From Cybelea sp963824595 (lineage in GTDB: Bacteria > Vulcanimicrobiota > Vulcanimicrobiia > Vulcanimicrobiales > Vulcanimicrobiaceae), in NCBI GenBank assembly GCA_963824595.1, contig CAWGPY010000009.1:30980-94979 (forward strand): a stretch of DNA of 64,000 nucleotides. Direction: 5' to 3'. The position numbers were made by a program, and so were the translations under genes. Under the pieces are notes generated by a model. The model was not told where the DNA came from. It searched no databases and was given only the letters and a program-made list of their open reading frames with translations. Shown piece by piece: positions 25,267-32,347 of this stretch. The stretch's first letter is position 1; each line of letters opens with the position of its first letter.

Positions 25267-26292
25267 GTGAGATCGTTCGTTCGCTGGTTTACGACCGTCG
25301 CGGTTGCGGCCGTCCTGACCGTTCCGGCCGCCGCGGCCACCCAGTTGACCGGAGCCGGGTCGAGCTTCGATTACCCCTTCTTTTCGAAAGCGTTCTACAT
25401 TTACACTCAGAAGAACCCGAGCGTCACGGTGAACTACCAGTCCATCGGCAGCGGCGGCGGCATCGCCCAGTTCACGGCCAAGAACGTGGACTTCGGCGCC
25501 ACCGACGTCCCGATGAATGCCGAGGAGCTCGCCAAGGCGGGCCAGCCAGTGCTGCAGATCCCGGTGACTTTGGGGGGAGCTGCCATCGCCTACAACCTGC
25601 CGGGCGTCAGCGCGACCGTCAAGCTGACGCGCCAGATCGTCGCCGACATCTACCTGGGGAAGATCGCCAAGTGGAACGATGCGGCGATCGCCAAGCTGAA
25701 CAAGGGCGTCAACCTGCCCGACATGCCGATCGTGGTCGTCCATCGCTCGGACGGCTCGGGCACGAGCTACATCTTCACCGACTTCCTGAGCCACGTTTCG
25801 CCGGAGTGGAAGAGCAAAGTGGGCACGGGCAAGAGCGTCTCGTGGCCGGCGCCCAGCTCCGTCGGAGCCAAGGGCAACGAGGGTGTGGCGGGTCAGGTGC
25901 GCAGCACACCGGGCGCCATCGGCTACGTCGAGCTGGCCTACGTGCTGGAGAACCACATGTCGGCGGCGACCCTGCAGAACCGCGCCGGCAAGTGGGTGGC
26001 GTGCTCCGAGGCGACGGTCGCCGCGGCAGCGGCCACGAAGCCGAGCGTGAGCGCGACGAACTTCTCGATCGTCGACGCCGTGGGAGCCAACTCGTATCCC
26101 GTCTCGGGCTACTCGTGGGTCGTCGTGTACAAGAAGCCGTCGGACTCCGGGCGCGCCAAGGAGCTGTACAACGTGCTGTCATGGCTCGTCGGCCCGCAGG
26201 GGCAGTCGAACGCGAAGTCGGTTGACTACGTGCCGCTGCCCGTCAACGTGCAGAACGCGGCCGCCGCGACGCTTCGTCAGATGCAGCGGTAG
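25267..26292 (+). CDS. pstS: Phosphate ABC transporter substrate-binding protein
   Basis: 341 residues from GTG with GAGGAG upstream. The signal peptide (TVAVAAVLTVPAAAA) has no lipobox Cys, so the mature protein starting ATQLTGAGSS should be free in the periplasm. The LTGAGSSFDYPFF segment, IGSGGGIAQF, DFGATDVPMN and RSDGSGTSYIFTDFLS are the phosphate-binding loops of PstS. It is the first gene of pstSCAB, separated from pstC by 3 bases. Confidence 0.95.
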   Translation: MRSFVRWFTTVAVAAVLTVPAAAATQLTGAGSSFDYPFFSKAFYIYTQKNPSVTVNYQSIGSGGGIAQFTAKNVDFGATDVPMNAEELAKAGQPVLQIPVTLGGAAIAYNLPGVSATVKLTRQIVADIYLGKIAKWNDAAIAKLNKGVNLPDMPIVVVHRSDGSGTSYIFTDFLSHVSPEWKSKVGTGKSVSWPAPSSVGAKGNEGVAGQVRSTPGAIGYVELAYVLENHMSAATLQNRAGKWVACSEATVAAAAATKPSVSATNFSIVDAVGANSYPVSGYSWVVVYKKPSDSGRAKELYNVLSWLVGPQGQSNAKSVDYVPLPVNVQNAAAATLRQMQR

Positions 26293-26295
26293 CTC

Positions 26296-27237
26296 TTGAC
26301 GGACGAGCCGCGGTTTCGGCGCGTCGCGCGATTCGTCAGCCCCGCCGACCGCGGTTTCGCCGCCGTGGTGTACGGCGGGAGCATCCTGTTCGCGCTGCTG
26401 ATCGTCGGGCTGTTCGTCGAGCTCGTGCTCGGCTCGTGGCCCTCGATCGTGGCGTTCGGACCCTCGTTCATCTGGAAGAGCGCGTGGGATCCGGTCACCA
26501 GCAAGTTCGGCGCGCTGCCGATGATCTACGGCACGGTCGTGACGTCGTTCATCGGCATCCTGTTGGCGGCGTTCGTCGGCATCATGGCCGCGGTGTTCCT
26601 GGCGGACTTCGCGCCGCGCTGGCTGGCGGCGCCGCTCTCGTTCCTGATCGAGCTGCTGGCGGCGGTGCCCAGCGTCGTCTACGGGCTGTGGGGGCTCTTC
26701 GTGCTGGCGCCGTTCGTGCGCACGACCATCGGGCCGGCGTTGCAGAAGGTCCTCGGCTGGACGCCGCTCTTCTCGGGGCCGATCTACGGCGTTGGGCTGT
26801 TGACGGCCGGCATCATCTTGGCGCTGATGATCGTGCCGACGGTCACGGCAATTTCGCGGGACGTGATCGCCGCGATTCCGCGCGACCTGCGCGAGGCGTC
26901 CATGGCGGTGGGCACGACGAAGTGGGAGACGGCCACGCGGGTGGTGCTGCCGGCGGCGCGCGTCGGCATCTTCGGCGCGTGCGTCCTCGGGCTGGGGCGC
27001 GCGCTCGGCGAGACGATCGCGGTGACGATGGTGATCGGGAACCGGCCCGAGATCTCGGCCTCGCTCTTCGCGCCGTCGTACACGCTGGCCAGCGTGATCG
27101 CCAACGAGTTCACGGAAGCGACGACCAGCATCTACATCAGCGCGCTCATCGAGCTGGGCCTCATCCTGTTCGTCGTGAGCATCGTCGTCAACGCCCTCGC
27201 GCGGCTGATGATCTGGAGCGTACGGGGCTCGCAATGA
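26296..27237 (+). CDS. pstC: Phosphate ABC transporter permease
   Basis: 313 residues with six predicted membrane helices. The conserved PstC features are the periplasmic stretch SFIWKSAWDPVTSKFGALP, the VPSVVYGLWGLFVLAPF segment, and the cytoplasmic coupling loop AAIPRDLREASMAVGTTKWET, which contacts PstB. The start is TTG at 26296, 3 bases after the pstS stop and with a poor ribosome site, which suggests coupled translation. The end overlaps pstA. Confidence 0.94.
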   Translation: MTDEPRFRRVARFVSPADRGFAAVVYGGSILFALLIVGLFVELVLGSWPSIVAFGPSFIWKSAWDPVTSKFGALPMIYGTVVTSFIGILLAAFVGIMAAVFLADFAPRWLAAPLSFLIELLAAVPSVVYGLWGLFVLAPFVRTTIGPALQKVLGWTPLFSGPIYGVGLLTAGIILALMIVPTVTAISRDVIAAIPRDLREASMAVGTTKWETATRVVLPAARVGIFGACVLGLGRALGETIAVTMVIGNRPEISASLFAPSYTLASVIANEFTEATTSIYISALIELGLILFVVSIVVNALARLMIWSVRGSQ

Positions 27238-28103
27238 GCGTCGCCAGCCTGCGGTACCGGCGGCTCGGCCAACGCCGCGCATACGCGTGGCTCGGCACGG
27301 CGTCGGCGCTGCTCTGCGCGGCGATCGCGGCCGGCGCGCTGCTGGCGATCTTGGGCTACGTGGTCGTCCAAGGCATCGGCGCGGTGAACTGGACCTTCCT
27401 GACGCAGCTGCCGCACCCGATCGGCGTTCCGGGCGGCGGCGTGGGCAACGGACTGCTGGGAACGATCATCGTCATCGGCCTCGCGACCGCGATGGCGGTG
27501 CCGCTGGGACTGCTGACCGGGATCTACTTGGCGCTGTTCGGGCGCGGTCCGATTCCCGAGGCGCTGCGCTTTCTCTCCGACGTGCTGTCGGGCGTGCCGA
27601 GCATCGCGATCGGCCTGTTCGCCTATGCCGTGCTCGTAGCGCCGCTCAAGCACTTCTCCGGCTTCTCGGCGTCGTTCGCGTTCATGATGCTGATGCTGCC
27701 GCTGCTGGTGAGAACGTCGGAACAGGCGATCCGCTCGGTGCCGCAGACGGTGCGCGAGGGCGCGCTCGCCCTGGGCATGTCGAACTTCCGCGCCACCGTG
27801 TATATCGTGCTGCCGACGGCGCGGCCGGCGATCATCACCGCGCTGCTGCTGGCGATCGCGCGCGTCACGGGCGAGACGGCTCCGCTGCTGTTCACGGCGT
27901 TCGGCACGCAGTTCTGGGAGGCCAATCCGAACCAGCCGATGGCGGTGCTCGCGCTGCAAGTCTTCAACTACGCGATCTCGCCGTATCCCGAGTGGCAGCG
28001 GCAGGCGTGGGGCGGCGCGTTCTTGCTGGTGCTCGCGGTGCTGGTGCTCAGCCTCGGCGCGCGCTTCATGCTGAGCCGCGCGATGCGGGGGCTCGAGAGT
28101 TGA
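27234..28103 (+). CDS. pstA: Phosphate ABC transporter permease
   Basis: 289 residues, six membrane helices. PstA-type motifs: GGVGNGLLGTIIVIGLA, the LSDVLSGVPSIAIGLFAYA helix and the coupling loop SVPQTVREGALALGMSNFRAT. The ATG overlaps the pstC stop (ATGA). The last codons overlap the TTG start of pstB by 4 bases, so all four pst genes are tightly coupled. Confidence 0.94.
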   Translation: MSVASLRYRRLGQRRAYAWLGTASALLCAAIAAGALLAILGYVVVQGIGAVNWTFLTQLPHPIGVPGGGVGNGLLGTIIVIGLATAMAVPLGLLTGIYLALFGRGPIPEALRFLSDVLSGVPSIAIGLFAYAVLVAPLKHFSGFSASFAFMMLMLPLLVRTSEQAIRSVPQTVREGALALGMSNFRATVYIVLPTARPAIITALLLAIARVTGETAPLLFTAFGTQFWEANPNQPMAVLALQVFNYAISPYPEWQRQAWGGAFLLVLAVLVLSLGARFMLSRAMRGLES

Positions 28104-28885
28104 CCGCCGCGCCCGCGTTGGACCAGCTGCTGGCGACCGACGACCTGAGTGCGTACTACGGCGAGCGCAAGGCCGTGGGCAACGTGACGATCGGATTCGC
28201 GCGCAAGGCCGTGACCGCGCTGATCGGGCCGTCGGGATGCGGCAAGACGACGCTGCTGCGCTGCCTCAACCGCATCCACGAAGTGGGGTTCGACGCGCGC
28301 GTGCAGGGCCGCGTGCTGCTCGACGGACAGGACATCTACGCCGGCGACGTGGACCCGATGGCCATCCGCCGCCGTATCGGCATGGTGTTCCAGCGCCCGA
28401 ACCCGTTCCCGACGCTCTCGATCATAGACAACACGCTGGCGTGCGCGCCGCGGGGCTTGAGCCGCCGCGAGAAGCTGGAGGTTGCGGAGCGCGCGCTGCA
28501 CTCGGCGGCGCTGTGGGACGAGGTAAAGGACAAGCTGCGCACCAGCCCGCTGCGCCTCTCGGGCGGCCAGCAGCAGCGGCTCTGCATCGCCCGCGCCGTC
28601 GCCGCGCAGCCGGAAGTGCTGCTGATGGACGAGCCGACCGCATCGCTCGATCCGATCGCGACGGCCGTGATCGAAGAGCTGATGTCGTCGCTCACCGAGG
28701 AGTTCACGATCGTTGCGGTGACGCACAACATGCAGCAGGCGGCGCGCGTCTCCGACGTGACGGCGTTCATGCTGGCCGACGAGACCGGCGTTGGGCGGCT
28801 CGTGGAGATGGACGATACGGCGCGGCTGTTCACGAAGCCCAGCGATCCGCGGACCGAGGATTACATTACGGGACGGTTCGGCTAG
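28100..28885 (+). CDS. pstB: Phosphate ABC transporter ATPase
   Basis: 261 residues. Walker A is GPSGCGKT (43-50), the Q-loop VFQRPNPFP is the form specific to PstB, the signature is LSGGQQQR (153-160), Walker B is VLLMDEPTASLD, and the switch His is in VAVTHNMQQA. It powers phosphate import through PstCA. The start is TTG inside the pstA stop. No phoU or phoB/phoR follows, unlike many pst operons; the next gene is a membrane protein 30 bases away. Confidence 0.96.
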   Translation: MTAAPALDQLLATDDLSAYYGERKAVGNVTIGFARKAVTALIGPSGCGKTTLLRCLNRIHEVGFDARVQGRVLLDGQDIYAGDVDPMAIRRRIGMVFQRPNPFPTLSIIDNTLACAPRGLSRREKLEVAERALHSAALWDEVKDKLRTSPLRLSGGQQQRLCIARAVAAQPEVLLMDEPTASLDPIATAVIEELMSSLTEEFTIVAVTHNMQQAARVSDVTAFMLADETGVGRLVEMDDTARLFTKPSDPRTEDYITGRFG

Positions 28886-28915
28886 CGTCGCGAAGTCCGT
28901 CGCCGGGAGGGCGAC

Positions 28916-29698
28916 ATGACCTGGCTGATCTTCGGGGCAAATCCGTGGTGGCTGATCGTCATCATGCTCGTCGTGCTTTCTCTGTGCATCGAGCTGCCGT
29001 ACCGGTTCGCGCGTTCGCTGGTCGTCGGCGCCAAGGAACACGTGGACGCCTTTACGGCCGTGCAGGCGGGGCTGTTGACCCTCGCGTCGTTCGTGCTCGG
29101 CCTCTCCTTCGCGCAGGCGTCGGCGAGATTCGATACGCGGCGCGCGCTCGTCGTCAAGGAAGCCAACGCGATCGGCACGACCTGGCTGCGCGCCGATCAG
29201 CTGGGCGCGAAGACGGCGCGTTTTCGAGCGGTTCTCACCGGCTACACGTCGGCGCGGCTGAAGGCGTACGGGACGCCGCGCAGCCCCGAACTCTACCGCG
29301 AGACGCTGGATCGCAGCGACCGGGATCAGGCCGAGATGTGGGATATCGCGTCGTCCGCCTTGCGGGCGGACCGCACGAACCTGGGCCTCTCGTTGCTGAT
29401 GCAGACGCTCAACGACACGATTGACGTTTCGGCCGAGCAGCTGCAGGCGCTGACGACGCACGTACCCACGTCGGTCGTCGGGCTGACGCTCGCGCTCGTG
29501 ACGCTGGGGGCGCTGTCGCTCGGCCTGCGCTTTGCGATCGACGGGTCCCGGCCGCCGGCGCTGAGCGCCCTCTACGTCGTGGCGTTCGTCGTGGTGATCA
29601 ACATGATGGTTGACTACGACCGTCCGCAGACCGGCTTCATCAACGTCAACCTCAATCCGATCAGGGTGCAGCTGAGCGCGATGCAGGAGGCTCGCTAG
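28916..29698 (+). CDS. Bestrophin-like (DUF4239-type) membrane protein
   Basis: 260 residues with two N-terminal membrane helices (NPWWLIVIMLVVLSLCIEL; FTAVQAGLLTLASFVLGLSFA), a cytoplasmic helical middle and two C-terminal helices (SVVGLTLALVTLGALSLGL; SALYVVAFVVVINMMVDY). The segment LSFAQASARFDTRRALVVKEANAIGT (in part) is typical of DUF4239 proteins, which are distantly bestrophin-like and of unknown function. Its start has GGGAGG 7 bases upstream. It lies 30 bases after pstB and is probably transcribed with it, which raises the possibility of a role linked to phosphate or ion balance. Confidence 0.7.
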   Translation: MTWLIFGANPWWLIVIMLVVLSLCIELPYRFARSLVVGAKEHVDAFTAVQAGLLTLASFVLGLSFAQASARFDTRRALVVKEANAIGTTWLRADQLGAKTARFRAVLTGYTSARLKAYGTPRSPELYRETLDRSDRDQAEMWDIASSALRADRTNLGLSLLMQTLNDTIDVSAEQLQALTTHVPTSVVGLTLALVTLGALSLGLRFAIDGSRPPALSALYVVAFVVVINMMVDYDRPQTGFINVNLNPIRVQLSAMQEAR

Positions 29699-29708
29699 CG
29701 CTCGCCCT

Positions 29709-29780
29709 GAGAAGGCGTGCGCGCTCTCGGAGGGTGCGTGCGCTTCTCGGCCGAAGCGGTGGTCGAGCTGCTCTTTTTTT
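29709..29780 (+). terminator. Probable terminator region of the pst operon
   Basis: GAGAAG (29709-29714) pairs with CTTCTC (29743-29748), and the inner GCGTGCGC arms pair with G-U wobbles. A seven-T run at 29774-29780 lies 25 bases further on, before the cupin gene. The distance makes classical intrinsic termination uncertain. Confidence 0.4.
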
Positions 29781-29812
29781 GAGCTAGGCTAACATCCGTA
29801 TTGGAGGTTCGT

Positions 29813-30100
29813 ATGATCGATCCCGTGACGGCGGATCCGAAACACTATTCGGTGGAGTTCGAGAACGACAAAGTGCGAGTTCTTCGGGTCGCGTATGGAC
29901 CCGGCGAGAAATCCGTCATGCACGATCATCCCGCGACGGTGGCGGTATTTCTTGCAGACGGTACCGCAAAGTTCACGTATCCGGACGGCAAGAGCGAAGA
30001 CGCCGACGTGAAGGCCGGGCAGGCCGAGTGGTTCCAGCCGCACGAGCATCTTCCGGAGAGCAAGACTGCGATTTCGGCGATCTTGGTGGAACTCAAGTAG
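29813..30100 (+). CDS. Small cupin-domain protein
   Basis: 95 residues starting at the ATG 29813, 5 bases after GGAGG (the TTG at 29801 overlaps the ribosome site and is rejected). The single cupin fold shows motif 1 as GPGEKSVMHDHPATVAVFL, with His-x-His ligands, and motif 2 as KAGQAEWFQPHEHLPES. Both metal-ligand motifs are intact, so a mononuclear metal is likely. Such one-domain cupins are binders or isomerase/dioxygenase-like enzymes; the substrate is unknown. It converges on a propeller lipoprotein gene with 2 bases between stops. Confidence 0.8.
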   Translation: MIDPVTADPKHYSVEFENDKVRVLRVAYGPGEKSVMHDHPATVAVFLADGTAKFTYPDGKSEDADVKAGQAEWFQPHEHLPESKTAISAILVELK

Positions 30101-30102
30101 CC

Positions 30103-31020
30103 CTAGCGGGCTAGGCTGACCACGACTCCGATCGGATACGTGAGGCCTTTGAGCGTGCCGGTCGGTGTGCCGCCGCCCGGATAGTGCCAGAACGGCACCG
30201 TTCCGTTGACCGCGGCGTTGGGGCCGATCAGCGTCGAGCCTTGGATCCAGAACTGATCCACGGCGCCGCCGCCGCGCAGCTTCACGGTTTCTTTGACGTC
30301 GCCGCTCGCGTTCGTGCGAACGATCTTTTCCGTGCCGCGATCGCTCACCGCCACGTACTTGCCGTCCCACTCGACCCCGCCGGGCGTCGTGATGGCGAAC
30401 TTGGTGATGTTGAACGACTTCTTGCCCTTCGGCATCTCTAAGAAGATCGGGTTCGCGGAGCGGTCCCAGCCGTCAATGAAGAGGTTGCCCTTGTCGTCGT
30501 AGCCGCAGAAGAACGTGGCGTCCACGGTGCCGTTGTAGTACGGCTGCGCCTTGCCTTTGGCTTTCGGGTAGATCGCGATCGCGCCGTAGAGATACGACGA
30601 CATGTTCGTCAGCGCGAGGTTGCCGGTGACGGGATCCACGCTGCAGCCGTTGGGCGCGCCGGACGCGTCGAGCTGCCGGATCGGCGTCGTGCCGCCGTGC
30701 GCGTAGACGCGCACCGGGCCGGCCTCGTCCACGACGAAGACGTCGCCTGCCTTATCGGCGCACAGCGTCGCCATGGCGCCGATGCCCGAGATCTGTCCGA
30801 CGAGCTTGCCCTTCGGATATGGATAGACGTCAACGAGGTTGGTGCCGAGGTCGGCAACGTAGAGCAGGTTCTCGGCCTTGGCTTGCGGCGACATCCACGA
30901 CCTCGCGGCGCGTGTCTGCGCCGGCGCCCCGGGCGCGGGAAGCGGCGGTCCGGATCCGTTGCATCCGGAGAGGATCGCCGCCGCGCAAATGCCAGCAGAG
31001 TAACGAGCAAAATAAAGCAT
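30103..31020 (-). CDS. Beta-propeller-like lipoprotein, SWM subfamily
   Basis: 305 residues with lipobox AILSGC. After a Pro/Ala linker the folded domain starts at RSWMSPQAKAENLLYVADL. Typical units follow: VDVYPYPKGKLVGQISG, GDVFVVDEAGPVRVYAHGG, CSVDPVTGNLALTN, CGYDDKGNLFIDGW, VEWDGKYVAVSDRG, and the closing HYPGGGTPTGTLKGL. This is the shortest full member of the subfamily. GAGGAGC precedes the ATG at 9 bases. Transcribed leftward, with the next propeller gene upstream across a repeat. Confidence 0.78.
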   Translation of the reverse strand: MLYFARYSAGICAAAILSGCNGSGPPLPAPGAPAQTRAARSWMSPQAKAENLLYVADLGTNLVDVYPYPKGKLVGQISGIGAMATLCADKAGDVFVVDEAGPVRVYAHGGTTPIRQLDASGAPNGCSVDPVTGNLALTNMSSYLYGAIAIYPKAKGKAQPYYNGTVDATFFCGYDDKGNLFIDGWDRSANPIFLEMPKGKKSFNITKFAITTPGGVEWDGKYVAVSDRGTEKIVRTNASGDVKETVKLRGGGAVDQFWIQGSTLIGPNAAVNGTVPFWHYPGGGTPTGTLKGLTYPIGVVVSLAR

Positions 31021-31072
31021 TGCAAAGTGCTCCTCGAGCGCTAGGTTTCTGCGGCCGGGAGCCAGGCCCTTC

Positions 31073-31144
31073 GTCCTTCGACACGGCGCTTCGCGCCGGC
31101 TCAGGATGACAATATTGGGTTGCTGCCCCGCTCAGGATGACAAG
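31073..31144 (+). repeat. Dispersed palindromic repeat, copies 4a and 4b
   Basis: Copy 4a (31073-31113): GTCCTTCGACACGGCGC-TTC-GCGCC...CTCAGGATGACAA. A second, headless tail (CGCTCAGGATGACAAG, about 31130-31144) follows, as at 22.4 kb. It separates two leftward propeller genes. Confidence 0.8.
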
Positions 31145-31160
31145 GGTACGGCGAAGGGGA

Positions 31161-32258
31161 TCACTTTGGAGCGACGCTGAGCGCCACGCCATGCGGCTGG
31201 TCGATACCCTTGCTAAGAATTTTAATAGGATTGCCGCCGGCCGGGTAGTGGTAGAGCGGTACGTTGTTCGGCTTTGAATAGCTGTAGGGGCTCAAATCCG
31301 TTGCGATAACGGTTTTGCCGTCTATCGAAAATCCGGCCACATCGTTCGAATTTCCAAACACCGTCGTTCCCACGGTCTTCCCGCCCGCACCGGTCGTCCG
31401 ATAAATAGCCGAATCATATTCGGGCGGTGAACCTACGATCTCGTATTCCTGATCGCCGACCGCCACGTACTTGCCGTCCCATACGACGTCGCCCGGGAAG
31501 ATGATCGTGGCTCCCTTCAGCGTGATGCTCGTGAACGTCTTCTTGCCCTTGGGGAGTTCGGCAAATCGGAATCCTTGCTTCCCCTTACCATCCACGAAGA
31601 GATTGCCTTTATCGTCGTAACCGCAGAAATAGACCTCGTCCATCTTAGGGACGGAGTATAACGTCGCGCTGCCTTTGGCATGTCGGTAGAGAGCTACGCT
31701 TCCCGGCCCGCTACCGTATGTGACGATATTCGTGACGGCGAGGTTCCCCGTCGTCGGATCCACCGAGCATGAAACGGCGAATTGGTCGGGATCGGCGACG
31801 GTTGCGATCGGCTTCGTTCCCCCATGCTTATACTCAACGATGCCATACTCAGCCGATTCTTCGTTATTAACGATCCACACGTCGCCTTTCTTATCGGCAC
31901 AGACGCCGTCCGGTTCTGCAAACCCCGTCAACGTGCCGACCACCTTATCTTGCGGATATGAGTAAACGACGACGCTGTCGAGATCGTAGTTTGAGATGTA
32001 CAGCAGGTCTTTCGTCGCCGCGCCGCGCGCCATCCACGATGGGGCATCGTCCGGGTGGAGTGCCGCCGTGGCGCTCGTCGCCGCGCCGCTCGTATTTAGA
32101 CGGCCCGCAGATGCCCAGCCGAGCCGTGCCTGTCCGCCGGGCTGCGCAAACGGTCCCGAGGGCGTCAGTGGTACCCGGTACCCTCCGCCGCATGCGGCGA
32201 GGATGGCGACGGCCGCCGACGACCCCAGGGCGCCGCGGAAAAATTTATAAGACTTCAT
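31161..32258 (-). CDS. Beta-propeller-like lipoprotein, SWM subfamily
   Basis: 365 residues from the ATG at 32258 (GGAG 8 bases upstream). The lipobox is AILAAC, then a long Ser/Thr/Ala linker and PSWMARGAATKDLLYISNY. Blades: VVVYSYPQDKVVGTLTGF, GVCADKKGDVWIVNNEESAE, CSVDPTTGNLAVTN, CGYDDKGNLFVDGK, VVWDGKYVAVGDQ, and LYHYPAGGNPIKILSKG. It is close to the genes at 30103-31020 and 46400-47434. The LAL regulator gene lies just upstream in the same direction (89-base gap) and is a candidate controller. Confidence 0.78.
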   Translation of the reverse strand: MKSYKFFRGALGSSAAVAILAACGGGYRVPLTPSGPFAQPGGQARLGWASAGRLNTSGAATSATAALHPDDAPSWMARGAATKDLLYISNYDLDSVVVYSYPQDKVVGTLTGFAEPDGVCADKKGDVWIVNNEESAEYGIVEYKHGGTKPIATVADPDQFAVSCSVDPTTGNLAVTNIVTYGSGPGSVALYRHAKGSATLYSVPKMDEVYFCGYDDKGNLFVDGKGKQGFRFAELPKGKKTFTSITLKGATIIFPGDVVWDGKYVAVGDQEYEIVGSPPEYDSAIYRTTGAGGKTVGTTVFGNSNDVAGFSIDGKTVIATDLSPYSYSKPNNVPLYHYPAGGNPIKILSKGIDQPHGVALSVAPK

Positions 32259-32347
32259 GCCAACTGCTCCAATCATGCAGGCCGGGCAGCGGCCTTCGAC
32301 GCTCTAAGAATGCGCCCGGGGCCGGTCGGCGTCTATGGGTGGAATCA

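Noticed and set aside
26436..28103. A 555-codon frame covering pstC and pstA
   Set aside because: The first half is an Arg/His-rich shadow of pstC; pstA begins at the ATG overlapping the pstC stop.
29709..29780. Known riboswitch before the cupin gene
   Set aside because: Only a wobble-paired hairpin and a distant T-run; no conserved core of a known class.
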